Part shown: in pieces, positions 45,628-57,209 of the stretch
Position numbering within the stretch: position 1 is the first letter of the stretch
Layout: each line of letters opens with the position of its first letter
NCBI GenBank assembly: GCA_900312665.1
Contig: ONZQ02000011.1
Coordinates: 124,001-188,000 of the forward strand
Length of the DNA stretch: 64,000 nt
Origin: Cephalotrichum gorgonifer
Lineage: Eukaryota; Ascomycota; Sordariomycetes; Microascales; Microascaceae
Reading direction: 5' to 3'
Notes under the pieces: generated by a model
Seen by the model: only the letters and a program-made list of their open reading frames with translations
Told to the model about the DNA's origin: nothing
Databases searched by the model: none
Program-made: the position numbers and the translations under genes

Positions 45628-47924
45628 GGAGGGGGAAGAGGCCCAAACGATGATATAACGAAAAGTCCTTCCCTCTCTACAATTTTCTGTACAAGTTTGT
45701 TTCTCTCTAGTTTCGCACTTTCTAGATACTCCTTTTTATTGGATATTTTTTGGACTCGCCGCATGATTATGTAGAACGTTTCATTCCTATTTTATTTCTT
45801 TTCTTTTTTTTGTTTGGAATTGGGTAGTCTAGGTGGGTATAATACTAGATATTATGACAAAATTCATGTTCCCCTAGTCTATAGTAATCCATACACGGGT
45901 GAATGGACCATGACTTGGTCCGGCTTCTTTCTTCAAAGAGGCGGCGTCGGACTCCGAGTCTTGACAGCCGGGCGTACAAGTCCGTGTTTGTAAACCCGTT
46001 TGCGGGCCCTGGCTGTAGATCCGCGGTCTCCTTGGCACTACGGAGGTACGGAAGTTTGTCTTTGTACTACGTAACAACCTCAAAGTCGGTTCATGGGACC
46101 TTGCCTCAGGTACAGGGTCCATCTTACTCCGGTGTCGGTCCGACGAAAGGTGTGGGAGTCGGATGAGTAGATGAGGGGTTCCCATCCTTGTATAGACTCG
46201 GTTCATGGGCAGGTAGCAGGTACCGGGAAGTACCGGGGGAGGCACACTCTCGTCCAAGTCCCGACTGTGACCTAAGCTCGAAGGCTCGGCTCAAGAGGTA
46301 GAAGTACCTTCACCATGCAGAGGCCAGGCCAGGCAGAGTAGACATGCCTTGAGTGAGAATAAGAAGTGCCAAGCTTTCCGATTTCCCGGTTTCGTATTGT
46401 AAACTCCCCCCCACCCCCACGCGCAACACAGGGCAGGACGGCTTTGGCATGGGGATGGGCGTGGTCAAGGGAGTAGTGCTTACACCAGGAATCCATCCGA
46501 ATGTAGATCTTAGCAGCGGAGAATTCCCGCGCTATGGCGGAATGGGGGATGAATATGGGATACATGAACGAGGTAGGTATGTATAAGTCGAGAAATCCCG
46601 ACGCCAGAGCGTCTGAATGGCGCGATCAGTCCCCCCTCCACACCACTCTTCGTCCCCATCCCCAAGGTTCCGCGGAGGTCTCATAACGGGTAAGCATGCA
46701 GGGCCGGATAGGGCTAGTCGGCGGGTTTACCCTTGGACCCCAGTTCCTCCTCGGATGTTCTCCGTACAAGTACTTCGTGGCTAGCTGACTCTTCATGGGC
46801 TGAGGGTGTGAAAGGCACTTCGGCCATCCCCCCCTTTTCGGGAGCAATGGGCATGGATGTGAGAGTCTTGGCGTGGGGATACGCAGTCCAGAGCTTAATG
46901 AGAAATGACGGGACTTGTGAAGGGTGGGATATACACTCGCGTGGAAGGGTAGGTAACATCCCGGCGCGGCACTCGCGGCATGGTTGAATAAGGGGCTCGG
47001 ATGGAGCGGCTTTTGGTTTACTTGCCGAGGTAGGGGTATACGAGGCGAGCTCCGGGGTTCCTATATCTGTATCCCGTAGGCATCAAAGTAACACATGTCG
47101 GCGTGGGTGAAGAGGTAAGCTACAGATCCCATTGGAGGTGGGGAGGATTCTAGCATCGCAGGAGAAATGTTGTGATTGGAGAAGGGCAACTAATACCTGG
47201 GTATTTATCGGGGATTATCAAGTTCGGACCCATCAAGTATTAGCGGGCGATGAGACACCGCTCCGGCGTGGGACTTACACACGGAGCGGACTCGGACCTG
47301 CAGAGTCAATGGCTTTGAATCAATGTTTGCGGGCGCGCTTTGTCGAAAGCATCTTACACTAAAAAAGGGGCTGTTACGCGTTTCTGGGAGAGGTGAGGTA
47401 TGGAAAGTCAGCAAGTTAAGGCGACCGATGCCTGGTCGGAAGAATTTGTAAGAGAATATGTAACATTTGTCCCGCGAGCGCGGAACGCCACATGGCATTG
47501 AGATGTCTCGGATATAGCGACCATCTCGCTCTCACATCATGTTCAAGAACCCCATAATACCAAGCAATACAGCCATTAAGCGTATGCATCACAGGTACGG
47601 CCGAGCGTACGAGGAGCACATTGTCGCTAATAATATAATGGAAAACGAGGATGACGTTGCACCGTAAGTAGAATGAAGGAATCAGACGGACTTGTTGGCA
47701 AAGGTGATGACGACACAACTTGATACAAAACCGGTTGTATCACATGTGTCTCCCATGATATCATCTCACCTCACCTCACCTCACCTCGCCAACATGATGA
47801 ACATCTCAATAGTGGTAGCCCGGGCCTACACGTGCGTTGATCTCCCAACACTCTTCCCCCTTTGCTCGAGAAGTCCCACAATCACCTTTCTAGCCCTCAT
47901 GAGCGCGAAGCCTCTATCTAAATC
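45628..47924. other. Intergenic, no gene seen
   Basis: About 2.3 kb after sidA. A T-rich stretch near 45780-45810 may be the sidA 3' end. There is a TCACC microsatellite (four copies, 47766-47785) and one TACAAGTA word at 46765. Short frames are unconvincing. Confidence 0.45.
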
Positions 47925-49749
47925 ATGGAAGCGCCCGCGCAGCTAACACGCAGAAATGTCGTGTCCTGCTTCATCTTCAAGACCCTCTCTCCACGATCCA
48001 CAGCGCCGCGGAGCGTCGCGCTGTTCAGACGGAGCTCCAAGGTCCACACGTATCAGTATGTCGATAGCTGGACCTGCTCATTCCATCCATCTTATGAGGG
48101 AACAAACCCATATTAACGCCGACCTCTCTAGACACAAACTCGCCCCGATCTCGGGTACCGTCGAAAAGACAGATCCCTCTCCCCTGGCGGCGGCCTGGCG
48201 CGAACTCTCCGAGGAAACAACTCTGACTGCAGAGTCTCTCCGTCTCCGTCGCCAGGGAAAGCCGTATTCCTTCGTCGACGAGGCGCTTAGGCGGGAATGG
48301 ACCATCTTCCCGTTTGCCTTTGAACTCGTAGGCCCGTCTACCCTCGCATCTGGGGGGGATGAAAATGAAAAGGGGCGATTAGGAGGAAAGGGGCAAGTAG
48401 GAGAAAAGGGGCAAGTAGGAGAAAAGGGGCAAGTAGGAGAAAAGGGGCAAGGAGGAGAAAAGGGGCAAGTAGGAGAAAAGGGGCAAGTCGAAGCAAGGGG
48501 CGAAATCGACGAAAAGGGGGAACCCGAAGAACAGAAAAAAGCCAGAGGAAGTGAGGACTTCGGGATCGTGATAGACTGGGAACATGAGTCCTGGTCCTGG
48601 CACGATCCCCGCTCCGTAACCGACCACCCCTCCTTCGGTGGTGTCCCCAACCTCGCCACGAGCCTCCGAAGAGCCTGGTTCGAGTACGACCTCGACGACG
48701 CTCCTGGCCACATTCTCGCCTCCGGCCTCGAATCCCTTCAGCTCGATCATAAGAACGGCGCGCGGGTCCTAGCCGGAAACGCATTAACCATCCTCACGGA
48801 CGTTGCGGCCTCTCTCGCCACCTCAGAGCGAGACCAATGGTGGCGCGACGTGCGCATGGCGGGGTGGCACCTCTGGAAGAACGGCCGGGAGAGCATGGGC
48901 GCCGCCATCCTCTCCGTAGTCCTTGCTTCTCTAGCCGAGCTTGAACGGGAAGTCCTCCCGCGATGGTCTGACCTACCAACCAATGAGCGCGAAACCCAGA
49001 TTCGGGCCGCACTCGGGAAGTACGCCGAGAGACGACATCATCTCAACGACAACATCTCCCGTTCATTCCGCTCCTTTCTCTCGACCACGACTTCGCCTGC
49101 GAGGATCCTAACCATCTCATCCAGCTCCACGCTCACAAAGTCTCTCGTCGACGCCATCAACGGCACTTCCATCACGTTCGACGTCCGGGTACTCGAGTCG
49201 CGCCCCCTATTCGAAGGCGTCTCCGTTGCCGGCGCCCTCGCCTCGGCAATGGCCCGCGCGAACACCTCATATGGAAGGAACAGCACCGTGACAGTCAACA
49301 GCACCGTGACAGTCTACACCGACGCCTCGGCAGCCATCGCGTCGAGGGACGTCGACCTGGTCCTCCTCGGCGCGGACATGATATCCGCCAGCGGAGACAC
49401 ATGCAACAAGACTGGCTCCCTGCCGGTCGTTCTATCCGCTAAGCACGCCTCCCCGGGATGCAGGGTGGTGGTGGTGGCGGACCGGGAGAAGATATACCCC
49501 TTTGCGCCGCCAGAGCACGAGGAGAATGATGTCGGGGAGGTGACGGGTGCTTGGGGTGGTGCGGCCGCAGGGGTATTTCCGGACACGTCGAGGCGTGTTG
49601 GAAGTGTGAGGAATGTGTACTTTGAGTGGATTGACTCAAACCTGGTTGATTGTTACATCCTGGAAGATCAGCAAGGGACCGTAGGGGATATTAGGGAGGT
49701 GGCCACAGGTGTTGAGAAGTCTGCAGACCACTTCTTCGGCGGTCTCTGA
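47925..49749 (+). CDS. Nudix hydrolase fused to an eIF-2B-like (IF-2B) domain
   Basis: Two exons (47925-48055, 48132-49749) with a 76-base intron give 582 residues; the junction reads VHTYQ-HKLAPISGTVEK. Residues 52-73 form a Nudix box with the diagnostic RELSEE (Arg67 to Glu72), so the N-terminus should cleave a nucleoside-diphosphate-linked substrate. The C-terminal 300 residues (LTILTDVAASLA; VRVLESRPLFEG; VDLVLLGADMIS; NKTGSLPVVLSAKH; VVVADREKIYPF) belong to the eIF2B alpha/beta/delta and methylthioribose-1-phosphate isomerase superfamily. This fusion is found as a single protein in many filamentous fungi; its substrate is not known to me. Between the domains sits a glycine-rich, collagen-like insert (about residues 125-163) encoded by an 18-base tandem repeat. 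A second smaller tandem (NSTVTV twice, near 49279-49316) lies in the IF-2B part. Confidence 0.82.
48373..48489 (+). repeat. 18-base minisatellite coding for GQVGEK (collagen-like)
   Basis: Tandem units close to GGGCAAGTAGGAGAAAAG encode repeated GQVGEK, with one GQGGEK variant. The first two triplets are diverged (GRL, GGK). Every third residue is glycine through the block. The unit length keeps the reading frame, so copy-number change would not disrupt the protein. Confidence 0.9.
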
Positions 49750-49958
49750 GGACCATCTGTTGGGTTGAAGTCATGTCGCATAATTTCAATCTACGGACCT
49801 GCGTGGCCAACGCGAGGGTTATCCTTGTGGCCCTATTTAGCTGGTCCCCAGTTGACAAATAGTTGTGCCCATCCCACCTACGAGCAGAGGCATGCTCGTC
49901 TCTTACCTCTCATCCCTCCCTTCCCTTTTTTCCCCCGACCAGTTGCCTTGAACTCCGC

Positions 49959-51420
49959 TCAAGACCTTGACTGCCTACTCCCCCGCCTGGATCCCTCCCT
50001 GTGAGACGAAAGCCTCGAGACTTCTGACCTCCGCGACCCCCGGGACCCCCGGGACCCATCCGACACCGCCGAAACCTCCGTCCCCGCCCTCTCAGGGGGC
50101 GTCACGACCTTCCTCATCGCCACACCGTCACCGGCGCCCCTGCCTCCCCTATTTCCCTTCACCCCCACAGTCCCACCCGCCGCCCGCTTCGTTCTCTTCA
50201 CCTCCCAGAATACCGTAAACACCATCCAAACAACCCACACCGCCGCAGCAACGACGCTGTACGATATTAGCACGGCAGTGCCCGCACCGGATATCCAAAG
50301 CCCCAGCGCGCCGTTCGCCATGCCGAGGGGGATGGCGAGCCGACCGTCCCAGAGGTGGAGGTGGGACCAGACACCGCGGCTGCCGGTTCGCTTGAAGGCG
50401 CTGTGGTGGAGGAGGCCAAAGATGGGCTGCAGGAGGAGGGCGGCGAGGACGACGAGGCCTATTATCAGGTGGAAGTTGACGGAAGGCTCACGGAACTATG
50501 CTATGTTAGTGGTTTTCTTTCTCCTCCCCATTTTTTGTCCCCCTTCAAACGATATTTGCACCTCCACTCTAGCTGTATGCCTTGACAGCGAAGCGAGGGA
50601 GACGAATAGGGGACACAGGGAACTGGTGCAAATAACCAAGGAGTGGGGGATAAAAAGGGAGGAGGGAACAGGAATAAGGACAAAAGACAACCCACCAAAT
50701 TCACCGTGCCACCCTGCCTCGGGAGCCGAACATAGAGCGCAAGCCAGATGCCCAAGCCGGCGGCGGCGATGAACCCCGCCAGCGCGACGATCTGGATCCC
50801 GGCGTGCAGCCAGACCCTCCCTGGCAGGATCCTCAGCACCATCGCCCCGATGGGGAACACGCCGACGAATATTATGGCAGCGACGATGCCGTGGGCGTTC
50901 CTTATCCCGTTCGCCTTCTCGGGATTGAAAGCGAGCCCCACACCGGCACCGTTGGCACCAGCTCCGCCCCGGCCTCCGCCTTGGCTACCGGAGCCGCTTC
51001 CGCTTCCGCTTCCGCTTCCGCCTCCGCCGGGGCGGAACCCAAAGTAGTTGTTGTCGTCATCGTCGCCGTCGTCATCGCTGTCGTAGTAGTCGTCGTAGTC
51101 GTCATCGTCATCACCGCCGCCATAGCCGCCCGAGTGTCGCCATCGGGGACGCGTATCTCTCTTCTGTTTGGGGTCGGCGAGGGAAGTTGGTATCGGTCCG
51201 GGCTGAGCGTCCGCCACGACGAAACAAACTGCCCCTTCAAGTTAGCTTAACCCCTCTCTTACAAAGAACAAGTTTAGGTAGAAGTTATAAGCGAGCAAGG
51301 GGATCGAATATTAGTTCAAATGAGGAAGGAAAAAGGAAAAAAGAAACGGAGGGGCTCAATACCCAATGCCAAGATGCAGAGCAGCACCAACACTCTACTC
51401 GTGCGATTCAGCATCAACAT
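49959..51420 (-). CDS. Secretory-pathway cytochrome b561 family protein
   Basis: Three exons (51420-51363, 51234-50696, 50495-49959), introns of 128 and 200 bases, give 377 residues. Exon 1 encodes most of a signal peptide and the reading continues ILAL-GAVCFVVADA across the junction, which supports the model. Residues 61-80 are a run of Asp with Tyr/Ser, 89-103 a Gly-Ser tract. Residues 132-300 hold at least five hydrophobic spans with histidines spaced as in the b561/ferric-reductase transmembrane family (NAHG 134, WLHAG 163, NFHLI 208, SHLHLW 244/246). The C-terminus is basic with repeated Arg-Ser (GSRGSRGSRRS). No DOMON domain precedes the membrane part. Such proteins pass electrons across membranes via two hemes and some reduce ferric iron, which is interesting beside siderophore genes, but this is association only. 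Confidence 0.78.
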
Positions 51421-52294
51421 TGTCGGCTTTAATGTTGATGTTGATAATGTATATCACCTCGACTCAAATCCCGACGTCTTCAAAACAAGCCAAAAAATGA
51501 AGCGACCGAATCGTCAACTCATTCCCGTCAGGTATACGACGAAGAAGAAAGGCAACGCAGCCAGAGGAGAGGCGGTGGCTACCCAGCCCCTAGATATACG
51601 AGTACCCGTACTCATCGACGTTATCAGTCACCACGCAACACAAGTGACACAAAAGCAAGTAAGGGTACGACCGTACACACCCGTCAGCCCCGTCTCCCAT
51701 CCCGGCGCTCCGCGGGTGACTGACCCAAACGAGCGTGTCGGAGGTGAGGTTGGGGTGCTCCGCGTCTCACTAAGAACCCGCTCAACCCCCCTCCCCCGCC
51801 AAGTCCACATTCCTCGCTACGCACCGCCCGAGCCACGAAAACACCAGCCATACATAGTGTTTCTGAATCAAATCCTTCTTCTCCCGCCCGCGTTCCCCAA
51901 CTGCCGTCCCGCACAATTCGGGCAGGCGAGATACCCGAGCTCAGACCTCAGTGCTGGCAGTGGGCTGTGCTACTGCTTACCACAGCAAATATGCATACGA
52001 GCATCCAATTGTATCGCCCGCCCAGCCATGATTTTCTGGAGATCTGCCATTGCGGGAAGAGGGCTGGCGGGCATTACGCATGCCCAAGCGGGACGGAAGA
52101 ACCCAGCACCGCCCATGTGTTGTGCTACGAAGGACGATCCGCGAAAACCACGAGCTGGGAGACGAGCAAACAGATGAGCCGAACACGGCAAAGATGTGAT
52201 GCTTCATGGGCTATGATGCTACAAAGGGAGCGACTTGCCACGCGTTCCATTCCTACACGTCTTATCCCCCCCCCCTTTCTTTTCCTCACCAAGC
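51421..52294. other. Intergenic, no gene seen
   Basis: Lies between the start of the b561 gene and the stop of the URN1-like gene (both minus strand). A long plus-strand frame (51320-52177) crosses the b561 first exon and has no protein-like features, so I treat it as chance. Confidence 0.5.
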
Positions 52295-53959
52295 TCACCC
52301 CCTCCTCCCAACCGCCATCGCCCTCTCTATCTCCATCTCCCCCTCCCTCAGCCTCCTCCTCGCAGCCTCCCTCTCCCGCCCCTCCCTCTCCTTCCTCTCC
52401 GCAATAACCCGATTCCTTTCCTCGAGCGCCCTTTCCCTCCTCCTTCTCGCATCCTTCTCCTTCTCCTCCACCTCCTCCTCCTCCGCCTCCCTCGCGCCCG
52501 GCGCGGGCGGCAGCGACTGCACGTACGCCTCGACGAGCGGGTCCCGCGCTGCGGCCGGCAGCGCCGCGTACCTCACGTCCCCGCGTATCACTCCCGGCAG
52601 CCTCTCCGTGTCCGTGGACCGGTTCAGCACCGCGAGCGGCACGCTCTTCATCAGCGCCGTTAGCTCCGACTTTAGCGTCGCTTGAGGGAGCTTCAGCTTC
52701 GCGATGAACTCCCTGTACCACTTCTCCCTCTCCTTGTCGGTGACGTCGAAACTGCGCATACACGCCTCCTTCCTGAATTTGCGTTTGAACTCGGGCCAGT
52801 AGAGCTTCGGCGTGGCGTTCCCCTCCAGGAACTTGATGTACTCCACCCGCGGGTCGGGCTTCTCCTCCCGGGCCTTGGCCTCCTTCTGCTCGTGTATCTT
52901 GACGCGCGACCACTCCTCCCAGACTTCCTTCCGCGCCTTGGTGGTGGGGAGCACGGTGTACCGCGGGTCCTCGACGATCTTGCCCTGCTCGATGAGGTTC
53001 TCCCACGTGCTGTATGGATTGATTTTGTAGTCGCTCAGTAGGTCCTTGAAGAGCTCGCGCGCGTCCTCCTCGGAAAACTCGGGGAGCTCCTCCTCCTCCT
53101 CGTAGTAGTCGCCCTGCTCGAGGGCTTGCTCCTGCGCCATGAGCTCTAACTGCATGGCCATCTCCTCCTCGGCCGACATGGCCATGTCTTCGGGCTGTTC
53201 ATCTTCCGTCCGTTGCCTCTTGGCTCGGTGCTCGTCCCCGTCGTCGCCGCCGCCGGATTCATCGGCGCCCTCGTCGTCCGTAACCTCCACCTCTTCGTAT
53301 TCATCGCTGTCCTCGTCCGCTTCCTGCGTCGCGGGGGCCACAGAGGCCGTTCTACTCTCCGGCCCCGCCCTGGGCCCCGCAGCAACCTCTTCTTTGTTCG
53401 CACCCGTAGCAGCACCGGCGGCAGCAGCACCGGCTCCTTCCTTCTCGGCGTCTAATGCCCTTACTTTTGCTGCTACTCGAGCCCGATCAAGCTCCAACAC
53501 CCCTCCCATCAACTTCTCCGGTATCCGCCAGTAGCTCGCGTTCTTGTCGGGGTTATAAACGAACCGCCTCCCGTACTTCGTGTGCACCAGCACCCACGGC
53601 TCGCAACCCGGTATCGCCTCTCTCGACTTCGGCTTGTCCGTAGGCTGTGGCGGCTTCGGACGGTCCGCGTCCCTCCGCGGAGGCGGCCGCTCGACGGCAT
53701 TGCGGCTCGCGAGGAAGGCGTTCGCAACGGCGGGGTTCGAAAGGTTCGGGATCTGTGGGAACAAGCCGGCGGGGGGGGGAGGCGCAGCGGCAGGAACGAT
53801 GGCGGCGGGCCGCTTGTAGGTAGACTCCTTCGTCGCGGCGTTGTAGTAGTAGGTGTGGCCCGTAGGCGCCTTGTGCTCGGTCCATCCCGGGAGGAGGGGC
53901 GCCAGAAGGCCCGGGGATGGTTTGTAGGTCGATTTTAGAGTGGGCGTTCGGTCTGTCAT
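52295..53959 (-). CDS. URN1: URN1-like WW/FF-domain pre-mRNA processing protein
   Basis: A single exon of 554 residues from ATG 53959. LLPGWTEHKAPTGHTYYYN with STYKRP (residues about 21-52) is a WW domain in which the second Trp is replaced by Tyr, as in group II proline-binding WW domains of splicing factors. Residues about 120-150 (PWVLVHTKYGRRFVYNP; SYWRIPEKL) look like a second, degenerate WW. Residues about 293-350 (DARELFKDLLSDYKINPYS; RYTVLPTTKARKEVWEEW) are an FF domain, and later segments are FF-like or helical. The middle is acidic and the C-terminus is a charged Arg/Glu helix. This matches yeast Urn1 and relates to TCERG1-type splicing/transcription factors, acting in the nucleus with the spliceosome. 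It is divergent from the PAP2 gene. Confidence 0.82.
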   Translation of the reverse strand: MTDRTPTLKSTYKPSPGLLAPLLPGWTEHKAPTGHTYYYNAATKESTYKRPAAIVPAAAPPPPAGLFPQIPNLSNPAVANAFLASRNAVERPPPRRDADRPKPPQPTDKPKSREAIPGCEPWVLVHTKYGRRFVYNPDKNASYWRIPEKLMGGVLELDRARVAAKVRALDAEKEGAGAAAAGAATGANKEEVAAGPRAGPESRTASVAPATQEADEDSDEYEEVEVTDDEGADESGGGDDGDEHRAKRQRTEDEQPEDMAMSAEEEMAMQLELMAQEQALEQGDYYEEEEELPEFSEEDARELFKDLLSDYKINPYSTWENLIEQGKIVEDPRYTVLPTTKARKEVWEEWSRVKIHEQKEAKAREEKPDPRVEYIKFLEGNATPKLYWPEFKRKFRKEACMRSFDVTDKEREKWYREFIAKLKLPQATLKSELTALMKSVPLAVLNRSTDTERLPGVIRGDVRYAALPAAARDPLVEAYVQSLPPAPGAREAEEEEVEEKEKDARRRRERALEERNRVIAERKEREGREREAARRRLREGEMEIERAMAVGRRG

Positions 53960-54573
53960 TGTGTCGAGGGGAGTGTCATATGCGCATGTCCGGGTTGGGG
54001 TGGGTATCGAGGCGTGGTGGCTCTCGAGTCCGGGTGTTGAAAGTCGTTTTATTAGTTCTGGAGCTCGGGTTTGGTTATTCTTGGATGCTTGGAATTAAGT
54101 CATGGTGCAGCAGCAAGCTGGGTCCATTCGCACTGTCTTTATCAACAGTGTTATATCTGACGGTGCACTGTATGCCATGCCGCATCATGGGTGTGGCTGC
54201 GCTCATATCTGGCTGGGGCCACTTTGCGCTCATGGGAGCTGGTCGCATTCATCCATCTCTGTACATATTTGAACATTGTGCTTTCTTTCTTCCGAACTCA
54301 GGAATAATCTAGCTAAACATCCCCCCGGTCGGCCTCGCAATATCGTCCTTGATTCTGCACCGCCGTCTGGAAACTGCGTACAATCGCCCCCATTCTATCC
54401 GGCCACGTAACAGCGTTAGGCGCAGGTTGGAAGTGAGAGAGATCGAGTATCTAGCTTTACCGCGCACAACTCTTCGCTCCTCGCTATAGCGGATGAGACG
54501 GAGCTCATAGACCTACCATCTGGTCTCCCTAGGGTAAAACTACTAGGACAAGCAACCCGATCGAATCGCCACT
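53960..54573. promoter_or_regulatory. Divergent promoter region of the URN1-like and PAP2 genes
   Basis: About 614 bases between two start codons on opposite strands. No convincing coding frame lies within; it must contain both promoters. Confidence 0.5.
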
Positions 54574-55777
54574 ATGCCACCAAGCCGGGGCTCGAATGGC
54601 GTCGAGGGCCGGGGGAGGCCGAAGCTGTCGTCCATTCCGGGGCTGTGGCGGGTGAGTTATCTCATCCCACTTTCATATCCCGTTTCGTTTTCGATGCGAC
54701 GGAGGGCACTGGATAGCTGACGCAGGATAGGGGACCTTTGCGCCTGAGTACCTGGGCTTTGCGATCCTGTTATTCCTCTACCTAATGGTGAGTGGCCAGC
54801 CCTCGTCCAAGTCCCTGGCTGAAAGAAAGATCTCGTCACTTTTCAGGCAAGCCCATTGACGCTCTTTAGATGGTGTTCTTCGTAGAGCCGTTCCACCGGA
54901 TGTTCTCTATCAGTGATCTCAACATCTCATATCCCCACGCCGATGTTCAACGAGTCCCTGTTAGTAAGTACATCCCCTTGGGATGTTGACCTTCACCATC
55001 ACCTTCTGACCCCTGCCCCTTTATCCTGATATCTAATCTCTCATCTCTCACCCGATCCCCCCTTCTCGAACAAAAGCTAACCTCACAGCCCTAAACTTCG
55101 TCTATTCCCTCTTCCTCCCCCTCGCAATCCTCGTCCTGTACAACCTCCTAACCCACGCCACCCCCCACAAGCACGAGTCCACCTACCTCCCCCTCCTCAT
55201 CTCCCTAGTCCTAACCTCCTTCATAACCGACCTCATCAAGAACGCCGTCGGCCGCCCCCGCCCCGACCTCCTCGCCCGCTGCAAGCCCCTCCCCTCCACC
55301 AGCCCCTCCACCCTCGTCACCATCGCCGTCTGCACAGAGACGGACCACCACCTCCTCCACGACGGCTGGCGCTCCTTCCCGTCCGGCCACTCCTCATTCG
55401 CCTTCGCCGGCCTCGGCTTCCTCTCCTTCTTCCTCGCTGGACAGCTCCGCATCTTCAGGCACGCCTACGGCGGCCGCGACCTCTCCCGCTCCCTCCTGTG
55501 CATCGCGCCCCTGCTCGGCGCCGCCATGATCGCCATCAGCCGGTGCGAGGACTATAGGCACGACGTGTACGACGTGTGCGTCGGCTCCCTGCTGGGGGTC
55601 AGCATCGCGTACTGGAGCTACCGGCGCCACTGGCCGCACCTGTCGTCAAAGGAGTGCGACGAGCCGTATCCAAGGCCCGGGGCCGTGACCCAGCAAGGGT
55701 GGAATAGGATCCGCGATGAGGAGAGTGGGGTTGCGGGATTGCATGATGTAGGCTCCGAGATGCCCGAGTTGAGATGA
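54574..55777 (+). CDS. PAP2-family lipid phosphatase (DPP1/LPP1-like)
   Basis: Four exons (54574-54651, 54731-54787, 54870-54963, 55089-55777) with introns of 79, 82 and 125 bases give 305 residues. The catalytic PAP2 blocks are complete: KNAVGRPRPD, SFPSGHSSFAF and SRCEDYRHDVYDV, with the catalytic histidines in the second and third blocks. At least five hydrophobic spans flank them (LGFAILLFLYL, LFLPLAILVLYNLL, LLGAAMIAI and others). Enzymes of this type dephosphorylate phosphatidate, lysophosphatidate and diacylglycerol pyrophosphate in vacuolar or Golgi membranes. The model keeps phase throughout; the short exon 2 (19 codons) is the least certain part because its acceptor follows directly on an upstream CAG that would introduce a stop. 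Confidence 0.85.
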
Positions 55778-56152
55778 GGTTTTTTTTGGGAACACTTTGC
55801 TGATCTGGGTTTAGGATCAGCTGTGAGGAGGCGGGCTTCCCGGTCTGCCCGAGGCGAGGTGCCACTTGGGGTCTGGACGGCGTCCTTGTGGTTGTATTAA
55901 ATATACCTGGGAGGAGCCTCAGGGGCTCCATTGACGGTGGGATGCAAAGCAGGCGGGGAAGGCATGGCAAACGGGAAGCCGGATATGGAGCAGTCACGGA
56001 TTGAATATCTAGGTATGTAGTACAAGGGTGTCTGCCTCTACACGGTATTGAGGACCCCCGATGGCCTCAATCCCCACCGGCAGGTTCAAAATACCATTGT
56101 CACCCGTAGTCCCAACATGGCGGCAAGTTCAAAATATCATTGTACACAACCC
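55778..56152. other. Convergent intergenic (terminators)
   Basis: About 375 bases between the stops of the PAP2 and proteasome genes. No gene seen. Confidence 0.5.
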
Positions 56153-57209
56153 CTAGCCCTCCTCAGCATCCTCGGCCTTCGCCAGGTCGTTCTCCTTCAG
56201 AAGCTCCGTGATCTCGTCCGCACTCCAGATGCGGTGGTAGATCTTGCCCTCGCTCGTCTGCCCCACCGTCGCGAACTCAACTGTACCGAGCGCCGTGTTA
56301 GAACAATTTGCCTCGGCGCAATCCGTCACATAAAAAAGGGGGTAGGATTGGGGAGGGGGATGAATTGCTCCATGGGGGAGCGTGAAAGAAAAACATACTC
56401 TTCTCAGGGCTGAGCTTCGTAGAATCCATCGTCTTGCTCAGCACCTTGACCGCAAGCGCGCACGCCTCCTTCAGCGTGCAATCCTCCTTGTAGTCCTGCT
56501 TCAGCAGACTTTGGGCGCTGGCGTGGTTCGCACCCGCGCTGGTCGCCTTCCACCCGCCGTAGTTGCCCGAGGGGTTGCTGTGGTACAGCTGGAACTGGCG
56601 GCGTGGATCCCAACCGGCGTAGATAAAGGAGACTCCGAAGGGTCGAAGGCCGCCGTGCTGGGTGTAGCCCTGCTTTAGGTCGCAAAGCCGCCGGACGAGC
56701 TGCTCGCAGGGGATATCTTCGTTGTAGGTGAGGAGGTAGCGCTGGGCAACCTGGCGGGCGTAGGTGATTAGGATGTTGGCGTCGGCCGTCATGCCGGCGA
56801 CGGCGGAGATCATGTTGCTGGGTGGGTGTTGGTGGTAAGTGGCCATTCTTGGGAAGGCGAGGGGGCAGGGGAGGAGGGGTGTGCGGATCGGGAGTCTGGG
56901 GGCGGGAGGACGCACTCATTGAGGATGTAGAGCTTCTCTGACGAGGTGTCCTGCTCGAGGAGCTTCGACGTGACTTTTCGCTCAGCTGCTAACACAATGC
57001 CGTCCTTCGCGAGGATGCCGATGGCGGTCCCGGCATGGGAGATGGCCTCCAGGGCGTACTCGACCTGGTATAGACGGCCCTCGGGGGAGAAGATGGTTGT
57101 CTACGCAGCGGGAGCACAAACAGTTAGATGCGCAACGAACGAGACAGGAGAGCCAGAGGGGATAGATCGAAAGCTGGGAGCTTACTCGGGAGTCGTATCT
57201 GCGGGCCAT
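56153..57209 (-). CDS. PRE9: 20S proteasome alpha subunit (PSMA4/Pre9 type)
   Basis: Four exons (57209-57186, 57100-56916, 56817-56399, 56280-56153) with introns of 85, 98 and 118 bases give 251 residues. The start [20 protein letters not shown] holds the alpha-subunit N-terminal signature, followed by VEYALEAISHAGTAIGI. KQGYTQHGGLRPFGVSFIY and NPSGNYGGWKA are specific to the PSMA4 (yeast alpha3) branch. Alpha subunits form the outer rings of the 20S core and gate substrate entry; they are not catalytic. The second donor is GTGCGT, less common than the others. Yeast proteasome genes share an Rpn4 element (GGTGGCAAA); I saw no copy just upstream. The gene is divergent from BYE1-like across 1.2 kb. 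Confidence 0.93.

Noticed and set aside
51320..52177. Plus-strand frame of 285 codons
   Set aside because: It overlaps the first exon and promoter of the minus-strand b561 gene and reads as low-complexity, Arg/Pro-rich sequence without domains.
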